Part shown: positions 1 through 7,142 of the stretch, piece after piece | Numbering within the stretch: the stretch's first letter is position 1 | Layout: each line of letters opens with the position of its first letter | Assembly (NCBI GenBank): GCA_021789455.1 | Contig: JAJYJN010000041.1 | Coordinates: 1-8,928 of the forward strand | Reading direction: 5' to 3' | Length of the DNA: 8,928 nt | From: a bacterium | GTDB lineage: Bacteria; SZUA-79; Acidulodesulfobacterales; Acidulodesulfobacteraceae | Program-made: the position numbers and the translations under genes | Notes under the pieces: generated by a model | What the model saw: the letters and a program-made list of their open reading frames with translations, nothing else | Databases searched by the model: none | What the model was told of the DNA's origin: nothing

Positions 1-38
1 ATATTGCCGGCTTTGTCCTCTTTTGTATTTTCGGGCAT
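1..38 (-). CDS. pstB: Phosphate ABC transporter ATP-binding protein PstB, N-terminal fragment (inferred)
   Basis: Only the first 12 codons (MPENTKEDKAGN) are in the window and the gene runs off the left edge. The start is supported by a strong ribosome binding site, AGGAGGG (complement of 50-56), about 11 bases upstream of the ATG. The peptide itself carries no motif, since the Walker A site would lie further in. The identity is inferred from context alone: in pst operons the gene after pstS-pstC-pstA is almost always pstB, the ATPase that powers phosphate import through PstC/PstA. It starts 35 bp after the pstA stop on the same strand, so co-translation from one mRNA is expected. A phoU gene would commonly follow. 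Confidence 0.6.
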   Translation of the reverse strand, partial: MPENTKEDKAGN

Positions 39-73
39 GAAATTTTAATCCCTCCTGTAACTATAAGTAATAA

Positions 74-985
74 TCATAAAATAAATTTCTTGGCTAAATA
101 ATTTATTAATCTTAATCCTAAATCCAAGGCAAATATAAAAAGCAGTAAAACAACAGACGCGGCTTCCGCTTTATAATGAAGTATTTTTGAAGGTTCATGT
201 ATGTATATAAATATAAGCATCGCCAAGTCCCCGACCGCGCCGCCGGGACCGGTAACGCCGGTAGGCATGCCGGTATTATAATAGTTGGTAAATAAGAGTG
301 GCGCCGTCTGTCCGATTATATTCATTACTCCCAGCAATATCCCGATAAATATCCCTCCGAGGGCGGCTTTTAGTATGACAGCGCGCGTAGCCTGCCATTT
401 TGTGGCACCAAGCGCGAGAGCGCCTTCAATGTAGCTCGCCGGAATCTGGTTAACCGCCTGCTCCGTTAAAAGCGTAATAATCGGGGTCATGATAAAACCA
501 AGCGTAAGCCCGCCGGCAAGAGCCGAAAATCCGAAATGAAAACCCGGACCGGCATTTGTAGAAAAAACATAAAACCCTACTATACCCCAAACTATCGATG
601 GGATGCCTATCATGAGTTCGTTTAAGAGCCTAAGAAAACTGTTAGTCCTTTTTTTACCGAAAAGCGACAGGTACAAGCCGGTGCCTACGCCTATAGGAAC
701 CGCGAGAATCGAGGCGATTACGATAAGGTACACGTCTCCTATAACCGCGTTTAATATTCCGCCTTCCGCACCTATGGGAAATCCGGTGGGCAGGGTAGAT
801 ACAAATCGCCAGTTAAGATATTTATATCCTATGGAAAACGCTTTATATATGATGTGAAAAACAGGAAAAGAACCGATAATAAACGCAGTTACCGCAAAAA
901 ATACGGCAACGTTATTATAAAATTTTTTCCTTTTAAGATATCCCTTGTTTGAGGGAAATATCGGCGCCTGCGAATGTTGTTCCAT
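74..985 (-). CDS. pstA: Phosphate ABC transporter permease PstA
   Basis: This is one of the two inner-membrane permeases that form the phosphate channel of the PstSCAB importer. The 303-residue protein has a basic cytoplasmic N-terminus (about 1-23) and about six hydrophobic segments, near 24-48, 79-107, 119-141, 154-175, 208-232 and 275-298. The binding-protein-dependent permease EAA loop is clear at 187-208 (EGALALGATKWQA), where PstB docks. Length and layout are typical of the family, and the TAPLLFT signature at 227-233 points to PstA rather than PstC. The ATG at 985 has an AAGGAA ribosome site just upstream (complement of 991-996). It lies 148 bp downstream of pstC, and that gap contains a long palindrome. 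One oddity: the usual G-R-x-x-G-E-T-A-P motif reads G-V-M-N-I-I-G-Q-T-A-P, so the conserved Arg and Glu are Asn222 and Gln226. Confidence 0.93.
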   Translation of the reverse strand: MEQHSQAPIFPSNKGYLKRKKFYNNVAVFFAVTAFIIGSFPVFHIIYKAFSIGYKYLNWRFVSTLPTGFPIGAEGGILNAVIGDVYLIVIASILAVPIGVGTGLYLSLFGKKRTNSFLRLLNELMIGIPSIVWGIVGFYVFSTNAGPGFHFGFSALAGGLTLGFIMTPIITLLTEQAVNQIPASYIEGALALGATKWQATRAVILKAALGGIFIGILLGVMNIIGQTAPLLFTNYYNTGMPTGVTGPGGAVGDLAMLIFIYIHEPSKILHYKAEAASVVLLLFIFALDLGLRLINYLAKKFIL

Positions 986-1020
986 TCTGTTTCCTTAATC
1001 CGCTGAATGTTTTATAAATA

Positions 1021-1097
1021 ATGGATTCCCGCCATCTTTTGCCTGCATCAAAGGTATACTTCGATAAACGTAGGCAAAAGATATGGCGGTAATGACA
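1021..1097. repeat. Long imperfect palindrome between pstC and pstA (MITE/REP-like)
   Basis: The arms 1029-1044 and 1072-1089 are complementary: CCGCCAT pairs with ATGGCGG, and CTTTTGCCT with AGGCAAAAG, with a 2-base bulge at 1081-1082. Pairing continues outward as ATT/AAT at 1025-1027 and 1091-1093, after one mismatch. The central loop has its own small stem (ATC·AAG/CTT·GAT, 1047-1065). The ends read GGATTCCCGCC and GGCGGTAATGAC, which resemble the widespread proteobacterial intergenic palindromes of the form GGATTCCCGC…GCGGGAATGAC. In the pst mRNA it would form a stable hairpin. There is no U-tract right after it on the minus strand, so it looks more like a mobile palindromic unit or an mRNA processing/stability element than a terminator. 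Confidence 0.7.
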
Positions 1098-1133
1098 AAA
1101 AAGTAATAAAGCTTCGATTGATTATTTTTGAAA

Positions 1134-2078
1134 TCAGCCTCCGCCAAACTGCGACCGGCTGAACCTTCCGCCTATAACCCTGTTTAAGATATTTCTTCCC
1201 ACTATATTAATTATAAGGCTGGTTAACAAAAGCAAAAGCGCTAATTCTACTTCCGCGGAAGCGTATATGGGGCTTATTACCGCAAAAGTAAACGTGTTCG
1301 CGAGCAATGAGGATATGGTGTAACCTACGCTGAATAAAGATTTAGGCACTACCGCCTGATTGCCTATTAAAAGCACTACGGCTATCGTTTCCCCTATAGC
1401 CCTCCCGAAACCTAAAATTATTCCTCCGTATATGCCGTTCAACGCATATGGAAGGGAAACGTCTTTTATAACGTCTAATTTTGTGGCGCCCATAGCAAGC
1501 GCGCCGTCTTTGGCGAGCTTTGGAACGGAAGCCAAAGAATCCTTGGTAATAGAGGATATTATCGGCAAAATCATAAACGCGACTATAATGCTTGCGGCAA
1601 GAATTCCGTAGCCGATATTTTCCTCGACTTTTAAAAACGGGACGCCGGAAAAATGTGCGTTAAAAAACGGCTCTACCGATTCCCTCAGCCACGGGACAAT
1701 CGTTAAGACGCCCCATACTCCGAAAACGACGCTGGGTATCCCTGCAAGCATTTCGACTATTACCGTAAAAACGCCCCTTAAAAAAAAGGGGCAGTATTCC
1801 TGTAAGAATATTCCTATACCGAAACTAAAAGGTATCGCGAATAATAAAGATAAAAAAGTAACCAGAAAAGTTCCGGCGATAAAAGTCAAGGCGCCGAAAA
1901 TTTCTTTGGGAGGATTCCATTCTTTAGTCCATAAAAAAGAAATGCCGTACCTTACGATAGACGGATAGCTGTAATAAAGTATAATTATTATGGAAATTAA
2001 AAAAACCAAAACTACCGACAGGACGAAAACCGAGAGGATAAATTTAAAAAGGTCGTCTTTATATTTTAAGGTAAACAT
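1134..2078 (-). CDS. pstC: Phosphate ABC transporter permease PstC
   Basis: This is the second inner-membrane permease of the PstSCAB phosphate importer and pairs with PstA. The 314 residues hold an N-terminal membrane segment (about 13-36) and a periplasmic loop (WTKEWNPPKEIFGALTFIAGT, about 50-70, in which WNP..FGAL is typical of PstC). Further hydrophobic segments lie near 66-92, 103-129, 156-177, 213-237 and 276-297. The EAA loop for the ATPase is at 191-210 (DGALAMGATKLDV). The motif FGRAIGET at 224-231 keeps the Arg226/Glu230 pair, unlike the partner PstA. The ATG at 2078 has only a weak ribosome site, but the protein begins in the usual place for the family. It has its own promoter about 50-75 bp upstream. 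Confidence 0.94.
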   Translation of the reverse strand: MFTLKYKDDLFKFILSVFVLSVVLVFLISIIIILYYSYPSIVRYGISFLWTKEWNPPKEIFGALTFIAGTFLVTFLSLLFAIPFSFGIGIFLQEYCPFFLRGVFTVIVEMLAGIPSVVFGVWGVLTIVPWLRESVEPFFNAHFSGVPFLKVEENIGYGILAASIIVAFMILPIISSITKDSLASVPKLAKDGALAMGATKLDVIKDVSLPYALNGIYGGIILGFGRAIGETIAVVLLIGNQAVVPKSLFSVGYTISSLLANTFTFAVISPIYASAEVELALLLLLTSLIINIVGRNILNRVIGGRFSRSQFGGG

Positions 2079-2123
2079 TGCTTAGTTTGTATTTGTTTAT
2101 TGTTTTGCGTTCAATTTTTTTTA

Positions 2124-2152
2124 ATTATAGCACATTCGTTTTAATTTTTCTA
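2124..2152 (-). promoter_or_regulatory. Extended -10 promoter for pstCAB
   Basis: On the minus strand a perfect TATAAT (complement of 2124-2129) is preceded by TGC, giving an extended -10 element. A 17-bp spacer leads to TAGAAA (complement of 2147-2152; 4 of 6 match to TTGACA). Transcription would start near 2117, leaving a leader of about 40 bases before pstC. It lies downstream of the hairpin that ends the pstS transcript, so it would supply pstCAB mRNA independently of pstS. No Pho-box repeats are seen at this promoter. Confidence 0.6.
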
Positions 2153-2206
2153 AAAAAAATATAACCGCCGCAGGTACAGGATTTGCGCGTTCAAAAATAA
2201 AGCTGG

Positions 2207-2245
2207 AAAATAAAGGGACGGCATTTAAAACCGTCCCTTTATTTT
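2207..2245 (-). terminator. Hairpin terminator/attenuator after pstS
   Basis: A perfect 15-bp stem (2207-2221 with 2231-2245; core AAAGGGACGG/CCGTCCCTTT) surrounds a 9-base loop and is flanked by A and T runs on both sides. It can therefore act in either direction. For the pst transcript it sits 43 bp past the pstS stop and ahead of the pstC promoter, so it would end or attenuate pstS mRNA. This fits the common need for much more binding protein than permease. Confidence 0.85.
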
Positions 2246-2288
2246 CGTTATTTTTTAAATTTAAATCCGTAGTGCTTTATTTTTTTGC

Positions 2289-3383
2289 TTATTTTACCTG
2301 AGCAAGAAGTTTCTTAACATTTGGCATAACTGATTTGGGTAGCGGAGCAAAACCGGTTTTAACGGTATATTTAACCGACTGACCCGGACCGAGCGCCCAG
2401 TTTACCAAATCCTTAATAGACTTTGTAGTAGCCGTATTCGGCTGCGTTTTCTTTATCATCCAAAATTCAAAGTTGGAATCGGGATACGCGTTCTTTGCCG
2501 AAACGTTCCATACTATGGATTTATCGAAATCGGCGGGGAAATCTCCCTGTTTTAAAGCCGAGTTTGCCGCGGCAGCAATAGTTTTAACCGAACCAACCAC
2601 GTAATTACCGGCTTTGTTAAGAAGCGCGGCGCTTGCGAGATGATATTCCATAACCCAGCCCAGCCCTACGTAACCTATTCCTCCGGAAGTGCTTTTAACG
2701 GCGGCTACGACTGCATCGCTTCCGAGATAACCGCTTCCGACGGGCCAATCCGGCGAGAGGCTTCTGCCTACTTTCTTTGCCCATGCCTTGGAAGTATCGT
2801 TTAACAGGCTTGTAAAGTCGAATGTCGTTCCGCTCGCGTCAGCCCTGTGGACGACGAATATATGAAGATTGGGAAACTTATACTGCGGGTTTAATTTCTT
2901 AAATACCGGATTGTCCCAGTTGTTGATTTTACCCATATAAATTTCGGCGACTAATTTAGGCGTCATTTTGATGTTCGCGCCGTTAGGTATTCCGGGAATA
3001 TTATAAATTACCTGAGCATCGTCGAGAGCCACTGGAACGTTTACAAGGTTGGGATATCTCTTTTTAAAGCTTTTGGTAAGATAAGCGTCTGACGCTCCGA
3101 TAGTAATATTGCCGTCAGCCGCGTTAGAGATTCCGAATCCCGAACCTGTTCCGGCAACCGAAACCGTAACGCCGGGATGAAGCTTTTGATACTTGACCGC
3201 CCAGACAGAATTTAACGGGTAAAGCATTGTAGAACCTGAAATAGTGATAGTTCCGGCAGGCGTCTTTGCGCCGGAAGCGGGAGCTTTAGACTTCGCGCAG
3301 CCCGCTGTAAAAAAAGATAAGGCAAGAACGGCTGAAGCGACCGTTAATCCCCCGAGCATCTTTTTCATACTGCTTTTGTTCAT
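2289..3383 (-). CDS. pstS: Phosphate-binding lipoprotein PstS
   Basis: This is the phosphate-capturing substrate-binding protein of the Pst importer. The 364 residues start with a lipoprotein signal (MNKSSMKKML, a hydrophobic stretch, then TAGC), with Cys29 the likely lipidated residue, so the mature protein is membrane-anchored. Ligand-contact motifs of the family are all visible: SGST at 49-52, TGSG at 79-82, GASD at 96-99 (Asp99), and RADASGTT at 180-187 (Arg180, Asp182, Ser184, Gly185, Thr186). YMGKINNWDNP at 149-159 is another PstS hallmark. The ATG at 3383 is supported by GGAGGAG 5 bases upstream (complement of 3389-3395). It is followed by a strong hairpin terminator and preceded by a Pho-box-like array, so it should be the most strongly phosphate-regulated gene here. 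A lipid anchor is usual in Gram-positives but also occurs in Gram-negatives. Confidence 0.95.
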   Translation of the reverse strand: MNKSSMKKMLGGLTVASAVLALSFFTAGCAKSKAPASGAKTPAGTITISGSTMLYPLNSVWAVKYQKLHPGVTVSVAGTGSGFGISNAADGNITIGASDAYLTKSFKKRYPNLVNVPVALDDAQVIYNIPGIPNGANIKMTPKLVAEIYMGKINNWDNPVFKKLNPQYKFPNLHIFVVHRADASGTTFDFTSLLNDTSKAWAKKVGRSLSPDWPVGSGYLGSDAVVAAVKSTSGGIGYVGLGWVMEYHLASAALLNKAGNYVVGSVKTIAAAANSALKQGDFPADFDKSIVWNVSAKNAYPDSNFEFWMIKKTQPNTATTKSIKDLVNWALGPGQSVKYTVKTGFAPLPKSVMPNVKKLLAQVK

Positions 3384-3455
3384 AAAATCTCCTCCGTGAA
3401 TTAAAATTAAAATTAATCTCGCATCCTAAAAATTTATCTTTTTTATTTGCTTTAA

Positions 3456-3484
3456 TTTATATTAACAGATTATTGTTACAATTT
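3456..3484 (-). promoter_or_regulatory. Activator-type promoter for pstS
   Basis: On the minus strand TATAAA (complement of 3456-3461) is a good -10. The hexamer 17 bp upstream (AAATTG, complement of 3479-3484) is a poor -35 and is overlapped by the last Pho-box repeat. A weak -35 covered by activator sites is the standard layout of PhoB-dependent promoters. The start would be near 3449, giving a leader of roughly 65 bases. Confidence 0.5.
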
Positions 3485-3512
3485 TATTACATTTATGTTA
3501 AATTTTTGTAAC
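3474..3512 (-). promoter_or_regulatory. Pho box: four 6-bp direct repeats with 11-bp period
   Basis: Reading towards pstS, the hexamers are GTTACA (3512-3507), TTAACA (3501-3496), GTAATA (3490-3485) and GTAACA (3479-3474). Each is separated by exactly 5 bp, so the period is 11 bp, one helical turn. This matches the known spacing of PhoB (CTGTCAT-N4) and PhoP (TTAACA-N5) sites; the base pattern is closer to the Bacillus PhoP form. The outer two repeats also form an inverted repeat (3471-3481 with 3506-3516). The position abutting the pstS -10 supports a role in phosphate-starvation induction. Confidence 0.75.
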
Positions 3513-3550
3513 AATATTTAATTTACTTTAATTTATTAGTTATATTTTTT

Positions 3551-3579
3551 ATTATATAATTTAGAAGCTGTGATATAAT
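3551..3579 (+). promoter_or_regulatory. Probable promoter of the alcohol dehydrogenase-chemoreceptor pair
   Basis: A perfect TATAAT at 3574-3579 with TGA directly before it (3571-3573) forms an extended -10 element. The -35 region (3551-3556, ATTATA) does not match consensus, which is usual for extended -10 promoters. A second TATAAT at 3555-3560 is a weaker alternative. Start would be near 3586, about 50 bases before the coding region. Confidence 0.5.
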
Positions 3580-3638
3580 AACTCCGTTAAAATAATAAAT
3601 AATTATTAATTAATACTTTTTGGAAGGAGGGCATATGA

Positions 3639-4793
3639 ATGAATACTCTCAGCGTTTATAATCCGGTAAAAATCCATTTCGGAGCTGGGTTAATAGCCGA
3701 AACCGGTAAAATAGCAAAGAAATATTCCGATTCCGCTTTAATAGTAACCGGTAAAAACTCCATGCAAAAAACGGGAACTTTGGGCAGGCTCTTAAAGACT
3801 TTAGAAGACGCCGGTATTAATCCGACGGTGTATGACAAGATTACCCCTAATCCCACTATAGAACAGATAGACGAAGCGGCAGGAATAGCCCGGGAAAAGC
3901 ATATAGGGCTGGTTATAGGTCTTGGCGGAGGGAGTCCGCTGGATTCCTCGAAAGCGATAGCCGCCGCCGCCAAAGGCGATATACCGGTATGGAACTATTT
4001 AAAAACGCCCGCGAAGGAAGCTCTGCCGGTTATAACTATAGTATCGACCGCGGGAACCGGCAGCGAAGTCAACAGATATTCGGTTATGACGAACCCTGAA
4101 ACATCTGAAAAACCAGGTTTCGGTTATGAATGTATGTATCCGAAAGAGGCGATAATCGACCCGGAAATTATGCTGTCTATGCCGCCTTACGTAACAGCTA
4201 CTACCGGCTTCGACGTTTTCGTACATGTATTTGAGGCTTTTACCGGAAAAGCAAAAAACGCTTTTTCTTCGGCATACTGTATGCAGGCGTTTTACCTTTT
4301 AAAAGACAATTTGATTAAATCATACGGCGAACCGGACAATATCGAAGCTAGAGGGAATATGGCTCTGGCATCGGCTCTTGCCGGACTCGCGATAGATATT
4401 TCTGGCGTCGGCATAATACACGCCATAGAACATCCGGTATCGGGAAATTATCCTGCTATAGCCCACGGCGCGGGTCTTGCCGCCTTAACGGTGGAATCCA
4501 TGAAATACAACCTTAAAGCATGTAAAAGAGATTTTATGCTTATAGCCCACCACTTCGGAATTAAGAGAGCCGGAAAAAGCGACGACGAATACGCGGGGGC
4601 TTTAATAGAAAAGACCGGTGAAATATTAGCCGCTTTAAATTTAAACATAGGGCTGAAAGACCTTGGCGTCGAAAAAGACAAGCTTGCCAAAATTGCCGGA
4701 GAAGCTTTCACGACTATGGGTTTTGCCGTTCAAAACAATCCTGAAACCGCCGGCGAAAAAGAAGTTTTGAGGCTTTTAGAAGCAAGCTATTAA
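3639..4793 (+). CDS. Iron-containing (group III) alcohol dehydrogenase
   Basis: This is an NAD(P)-dependent oxidoreductase that interconverts alcohols and aldehydes or ketones in the cytoplasm. The 384-residue length is normal for the family. The N-terminal Rossmann-like domain has VTGKNSM at 36-42 and the nucleotide-binding [11 protein letters not shown] at 96-106. STAGTGSE at 136-143 is also typical. The metal ligands are Asp192 and His196 (FDVFVH), His261 and His276 (AHG), with His265 as the likely catalytic histidine by analogy with FucO. Substrate cannot be told from sequence; butanol-dehydrogenase-like or general aldehyde reduction are both possible. The start at 3639 is chosen because GGAGG (3626-3630) is 8 bases away; an ATG at 3635 opens only an 8-codon ORF. 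It diverges from pstS and precedes a chemoreceptor by 38 bp with no terminator between. Confidence 0.93.
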   Translation: MNTLSVYNPVKIHFGAGLIAETGKIAKKYSDSALIVTGKNSMQKTGTLGRLLKTLEDAGINPTVYDKITPNPTIEQIDEAAGIAREKHIGLVIGLGGGSPLDSSKAIAAAAKGDIPVWNYLKTPAKEALPVITIVSTAGTGSEVNRYSVMTNPETSEKPGFGYECMYPKEAIIDPEIMLSMPPYVTATTGFDVFVHVFEAFTGKAKNAFSSAYCMQAFYLLKDNLIKSYGEPDNIEARGNMALASALAGLAIDISGVGIIHAIEHPVSGNYPAIAHGAGLAALTVESMKYNLKACKRDFMLIAHHFGIKRAGKSDDEYAGALIEKTGEILAALNLNIGLKDLGVEKDKLAKIAGEAFTTMGFAVQNNPETAGEKEVLRLLEASY

Positions 4794-4831
4794 TAAATAA
4801 TAAATTTAAAAATTTTATTTTTGGAGGTTTC

Positions 4832-6526
4832 ATGTTTTCAACATTCAAATTGAGATTATATGTTGCCGCGCTTGCCATGTTTGTTATTTTTTTAGTTTTA
4901 AATTTTTTACTTCTGGGCTTTATAGGCAAAATAAAAAACAGGTCATACATTCAAGCCGTTTTGGGTTCCACCTCAATTTCGCTTCTCAGGGTCGACAGGG
5001 ACGTCGCAAGCATAATCTATCTTGCCAAGCTAAGAAAATCCAATCTTGAGATTGCTAATCTTAATAAAAAAACATACGATGCGACCGCCATAGATAAAAA
5101 AATAAACAGCTATGTAAATAAAATTAAATCTTACAGAAAAAATAACGTAATTGCCATAAACGGCTTTTATTCAGGATTTAAAAACGAAAAATTTAAAGAG
5201 ATTTACGGAATAAAAAAAGCTTTGCTTAAAAGACCGGGCAGTTTGAAAAATAAAGCCTCCGAACAAAAAATGTCGGAGCTTAAACAAATTATGGCTAGTT
5301 ACAGGCCCAATATGGCAAAGTTATTGCAAAATCCAAGCAAGGAAGCATTAAAGATGAATCCTGAATATTTTAACGATAATATCGATAAAATTATAAAACT
5401 GCTGGATTTCGACAGGTACGAAATGTCTTCCGGAATGAGCAAAAAAATTAATTTTTTATACGGCTTGTTTATCGCGGCGCCTTTTATTATGCTTATCGCG
5501 CTTTTGTCCGTCAGTTTTTATTTCAAAAAATTTTTAATAGACGAACTCGAAATAGCAATTAAAAAGGTACACGAGGTAGCGGACGGAGATTTGTCCTCGA
5601 AAATAAAAGTCAACGTAAATCCTAAAAACGAAATAGGAAGATTGATAAATCACGTAAATACGCTTATCGAATCTTTTTCAAGCAATGTAAAATCTATAAG
5701 CAAGGCGGCGGCTTCTATTTCGGGACAGGGCGAAGAACTGAACCATTCCTCTAAAGAACTAGAAGATAATTTAGAAAACATGAAGCAAAACAGTACTTCG
5801 ATTATTGAATCGATAAAGCAGATAACATACGCTATTCTTGAGGTAGCGAAAAATTCTAACTCGGGCGTTCAGGAAGCAGACCGTACCCAAAAAGCCACGG
5901 AAGAAGGATACGACGCCGTTAAAAATGTAATCAAAGAGATAAATTCCATTGAAACAGCCGTAGATAATACATCGTCAGTCATGGAAGAACTTGGCGCGTC
6001 TTCGCAAAAGATAGGCGATATCATTGCTGTAATAGACGAAATTGCCGACCAGACAAACCTGCTGGCGCTTAACGCCGCGATTGAAGCCGCAAGGGCGGGA
6101 GAACAGGGAAGGGGGTTTGCGGTAGTAGCCGACGAAGTGCGAAAACTTGCCGAAAGAACTTCCAAGGCGACAAAAGAAATTACCGCTACTATAACATTCA
6201 TTCAGGACGATACGGCAAAAGCCATTGACTCTATGCGTAACGGAAAAAATAAGGTTAAAAACGGGGTCGAAGTGGCAAAAAAAGCCGGAGAAAGCATAGC
6301 GGCAATAAAGGAACTGACGAACAGGCTTAAAGATATGATTACACAAATCGCGGCGGCAACCGAAGAGCAGTCCACAGCCGCGGAAGAAATATCAGCTTCT
6401 TCAGATTTAATATTGAAGGCTCAGGAATCTACCTACGCCAGCACTGCGCATATTCAGGCAAGCTCGCAGGAGTTGTCTAATCTGGCTTCGTTATTGACGA
6501 AAAATATCAGCATTTTTAAGCTTTAA
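4832..6526 (+). CDS. Methyl-accepting chemotaxis protein with periplasmic sensor
   Basis: This is a membrane chemoreceptor that signals to CheA/CheW. The 564 residues contain TM1 (about 10-31), a periplasmic region of about 175 residues (32-206) that looks all-helical and rich in Lys/Asn, TM2 (about 207-230), a HAMP domain (about 231-284, with DGDLSSKI and NEIGRL) and a cytoplasmic coiled-coil signalling domain. The hairpin tip is nearly canonical: [20 protein letters not shown], then [23 protein letters not shown], at 401-443. About 22 heptads follow the tip, suggesting a long receptor class. There is no C-terminal CheR/CheB-binding pentapeptide; the protein ends …SIFKL. GGAGG at 4823-4827 supports the start. 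Its ligand is not evident; a four-helix-bundle type sensor is the best guess. Being 38 bp behind the alcohol dehydrogenase suggests co-expression. Confidence 0.94.
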   Translation: MFSTFKLRLYVAALAMFVIFLVLNFLLLGFIGKIKNRSYIQAVLGSTSISLLRVDRDVASIIYLAKLRKSNLEIANLNKKTYDATAIDKKINSYVNKIKSYRKNNVIAINGFYSGFKNEKFKEIYGIKKALLKRPGSLKNKASEQKMSELKQIMASYRPNMAKLLQNPSKEALKMNPEYFNDNIDKIIKLLDFDRYEMSSGMSKKINFLYGLFIAAPFIMLIALLSVSFYFKKFLIDELEIAIKKVHEVADGDLSSKIKVNVNPKNEIGRLINHVNTLIESFSSNVKSISKAAASISGQGEELNHSSKELEDNLENMKQNSTSIIESIKQITYAILEVAKNSNSGVQEADRTQKATEEGYDAVKNVIKEINSIETAVDNTSSVMEELGASSQKIGDIIAVIDEIADQTNLLALNAAIEAARAGEQGRGFAVVADEVRKLAERTSKATKEITATITFIQDDTAKAIDSMRNGKNKVKNGVEVAKKAGESIAAIKELTNRLKDMITQIAAATEEQSTAAEEISASSDLILKAQESTYASTAHIQASSQELSNLASLLTKNISIFKL

Positions 6527-6571
6527 AAAGCTGGAAATAAAGCCGCTATATTTATATTTATATTTATTTGC

Positions 6572-7000
6572 TTACAGGTTCTTTATAATTTCCGAAGCGA
6601 TTTTATTGTCGTATAAGCCGTTATAGTTTGTTTTGAGTTCTTTCATTATAACGCCGATTTCTTTGCTGTTTTTTTCTTTAGAAATCTGCTCGATGCGGGA
6701 CTTCGTTTCTTCATGCGACCAAGTTTTTGGAATATAAGATAAAAGTACCTCTTTTTCCTTTAAAAGTTCGGAAACGTCTTTGTTATTTGCCGTAAGTATT
6801 TCGGCAGACTGTTCCGTCTTTTTAACCCATGATTTTATTATTTTAAATATATCGTCGTCGCTTACGACATTACCGTGATTCTTTTCTTTAGTCAGCTTTA
6901 ACGCGTCGTTAAGAATCATAGTGAGTATATTCTTTCTTGTGCTATCGTTATTTTTTCTGGCTGTAATAAAATCCGCTTTAATTTTTTCGTGCAGCGTCAT
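6572..7000 (-). CDS. GatB/YqeY domain protein
   Basis: This is a small cytoplasmic protein of the YqeY family, related to the C-terminal tRNA-binding tail of the GatB subunit of Asp/Glu-tRNA amidotransferase. Its own function is unsettled. The 142 residues match the family throughout. The N-terminal helical half starts MTLHEKIKADFITARKNNDS. The middle has E(L)LKEKEVLLSYIPK near 78-92 in place of the usual EiLe.YLP. The C-terminal half has KEIGVIMKELK (113-123) and DNKIASEIIKNL at the end. The usual GRADG turn is GLYDN here. AAGGAG (complement of 7010-7015) supports the start. It converges on the chemoreceptor gene with a 45-bp gap that has no convincing terminator. Confidence 0.88.
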   Translation of the reverse strand: MTLHEKIKADFITARKNNDSTRKNILTMILNDALKLTKEKNHGNVVSDDDIFKIIKSWVKKTEQSAEILTANNKDVSELLKEKEVLLSYIPKTWSHEETKSRIEQISKEKNSKEIGVIMKELKTNYNGLYDNKIASEIIKNL

Positions 7001-7030
7001 TGCTTTATTCTCCTTAGTAAAATTTAAAAA

Positions 7031-7059
7031 ATTTTATCATAATCCATAAATTATGTCAA
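7031..7059 (-). promoter_or_regulatory. Near-consensus sigma-70 promoter of the yqeY-like gene
   Basis: On the minus strand a perfect TTGACA (complement of 7054-7059) is followed by a 17-bp spacer and TAAAAT (complement of 7031-7036), with TGA directly before it as an extended -10. The start would be near 7024, giving a short leader of about 24 bases. This is the best-matching promoter in the window and suggests steady housekeeping expression. Confidence 0.8.
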
Positions 7060-7142
7060 AACGGGGTATTGCCCGAAACAGGGGATGCTTACCGAAAAGT
7101 CTTAAATACCGCGGCATAGTGAGATATTCGGGAAAGAATCCG

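Noticed and set aside
603..857. Plus-strand 84-codon ORF inside pstA
   Set aside because: It is antisense to a clearly conserved permease and shows no domain; it is a shadow frame. The same holds for open frames antisense to pstC (1360-1611), the alcohol dehydrogenase (3656-3973, 3999-4226, 4448-4711) and vapC (7619-7819).
3521..3620. Very AT-rich stretch as a replication origin or curved DNA element
   Set aside because: It is adequately explained as the promoter region of two divergent genes; no DnaA-box cluster is seen.
4714..4950. Minus-strand ORF spanning the adh/chemoreceptor junction
   Set aside because: It overlaps both real genes antisense and has no family resemblance.
5869..6346. 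Minus-strand ORFs of 110 and 123 codons under the chemoreceptor signalling domain
   Set aside because: They lie opposite the most conserved part of the MCP, have no ribosome site of note and no recognisable protein pattern.
6513..6571. Weak 5-bp stem and TATATT-type repeats between the chemoreceptor and yqeY as a terminator
   Set aside because: The stem is short, AT-rich and overlaps the stop codon, with no following U-run.
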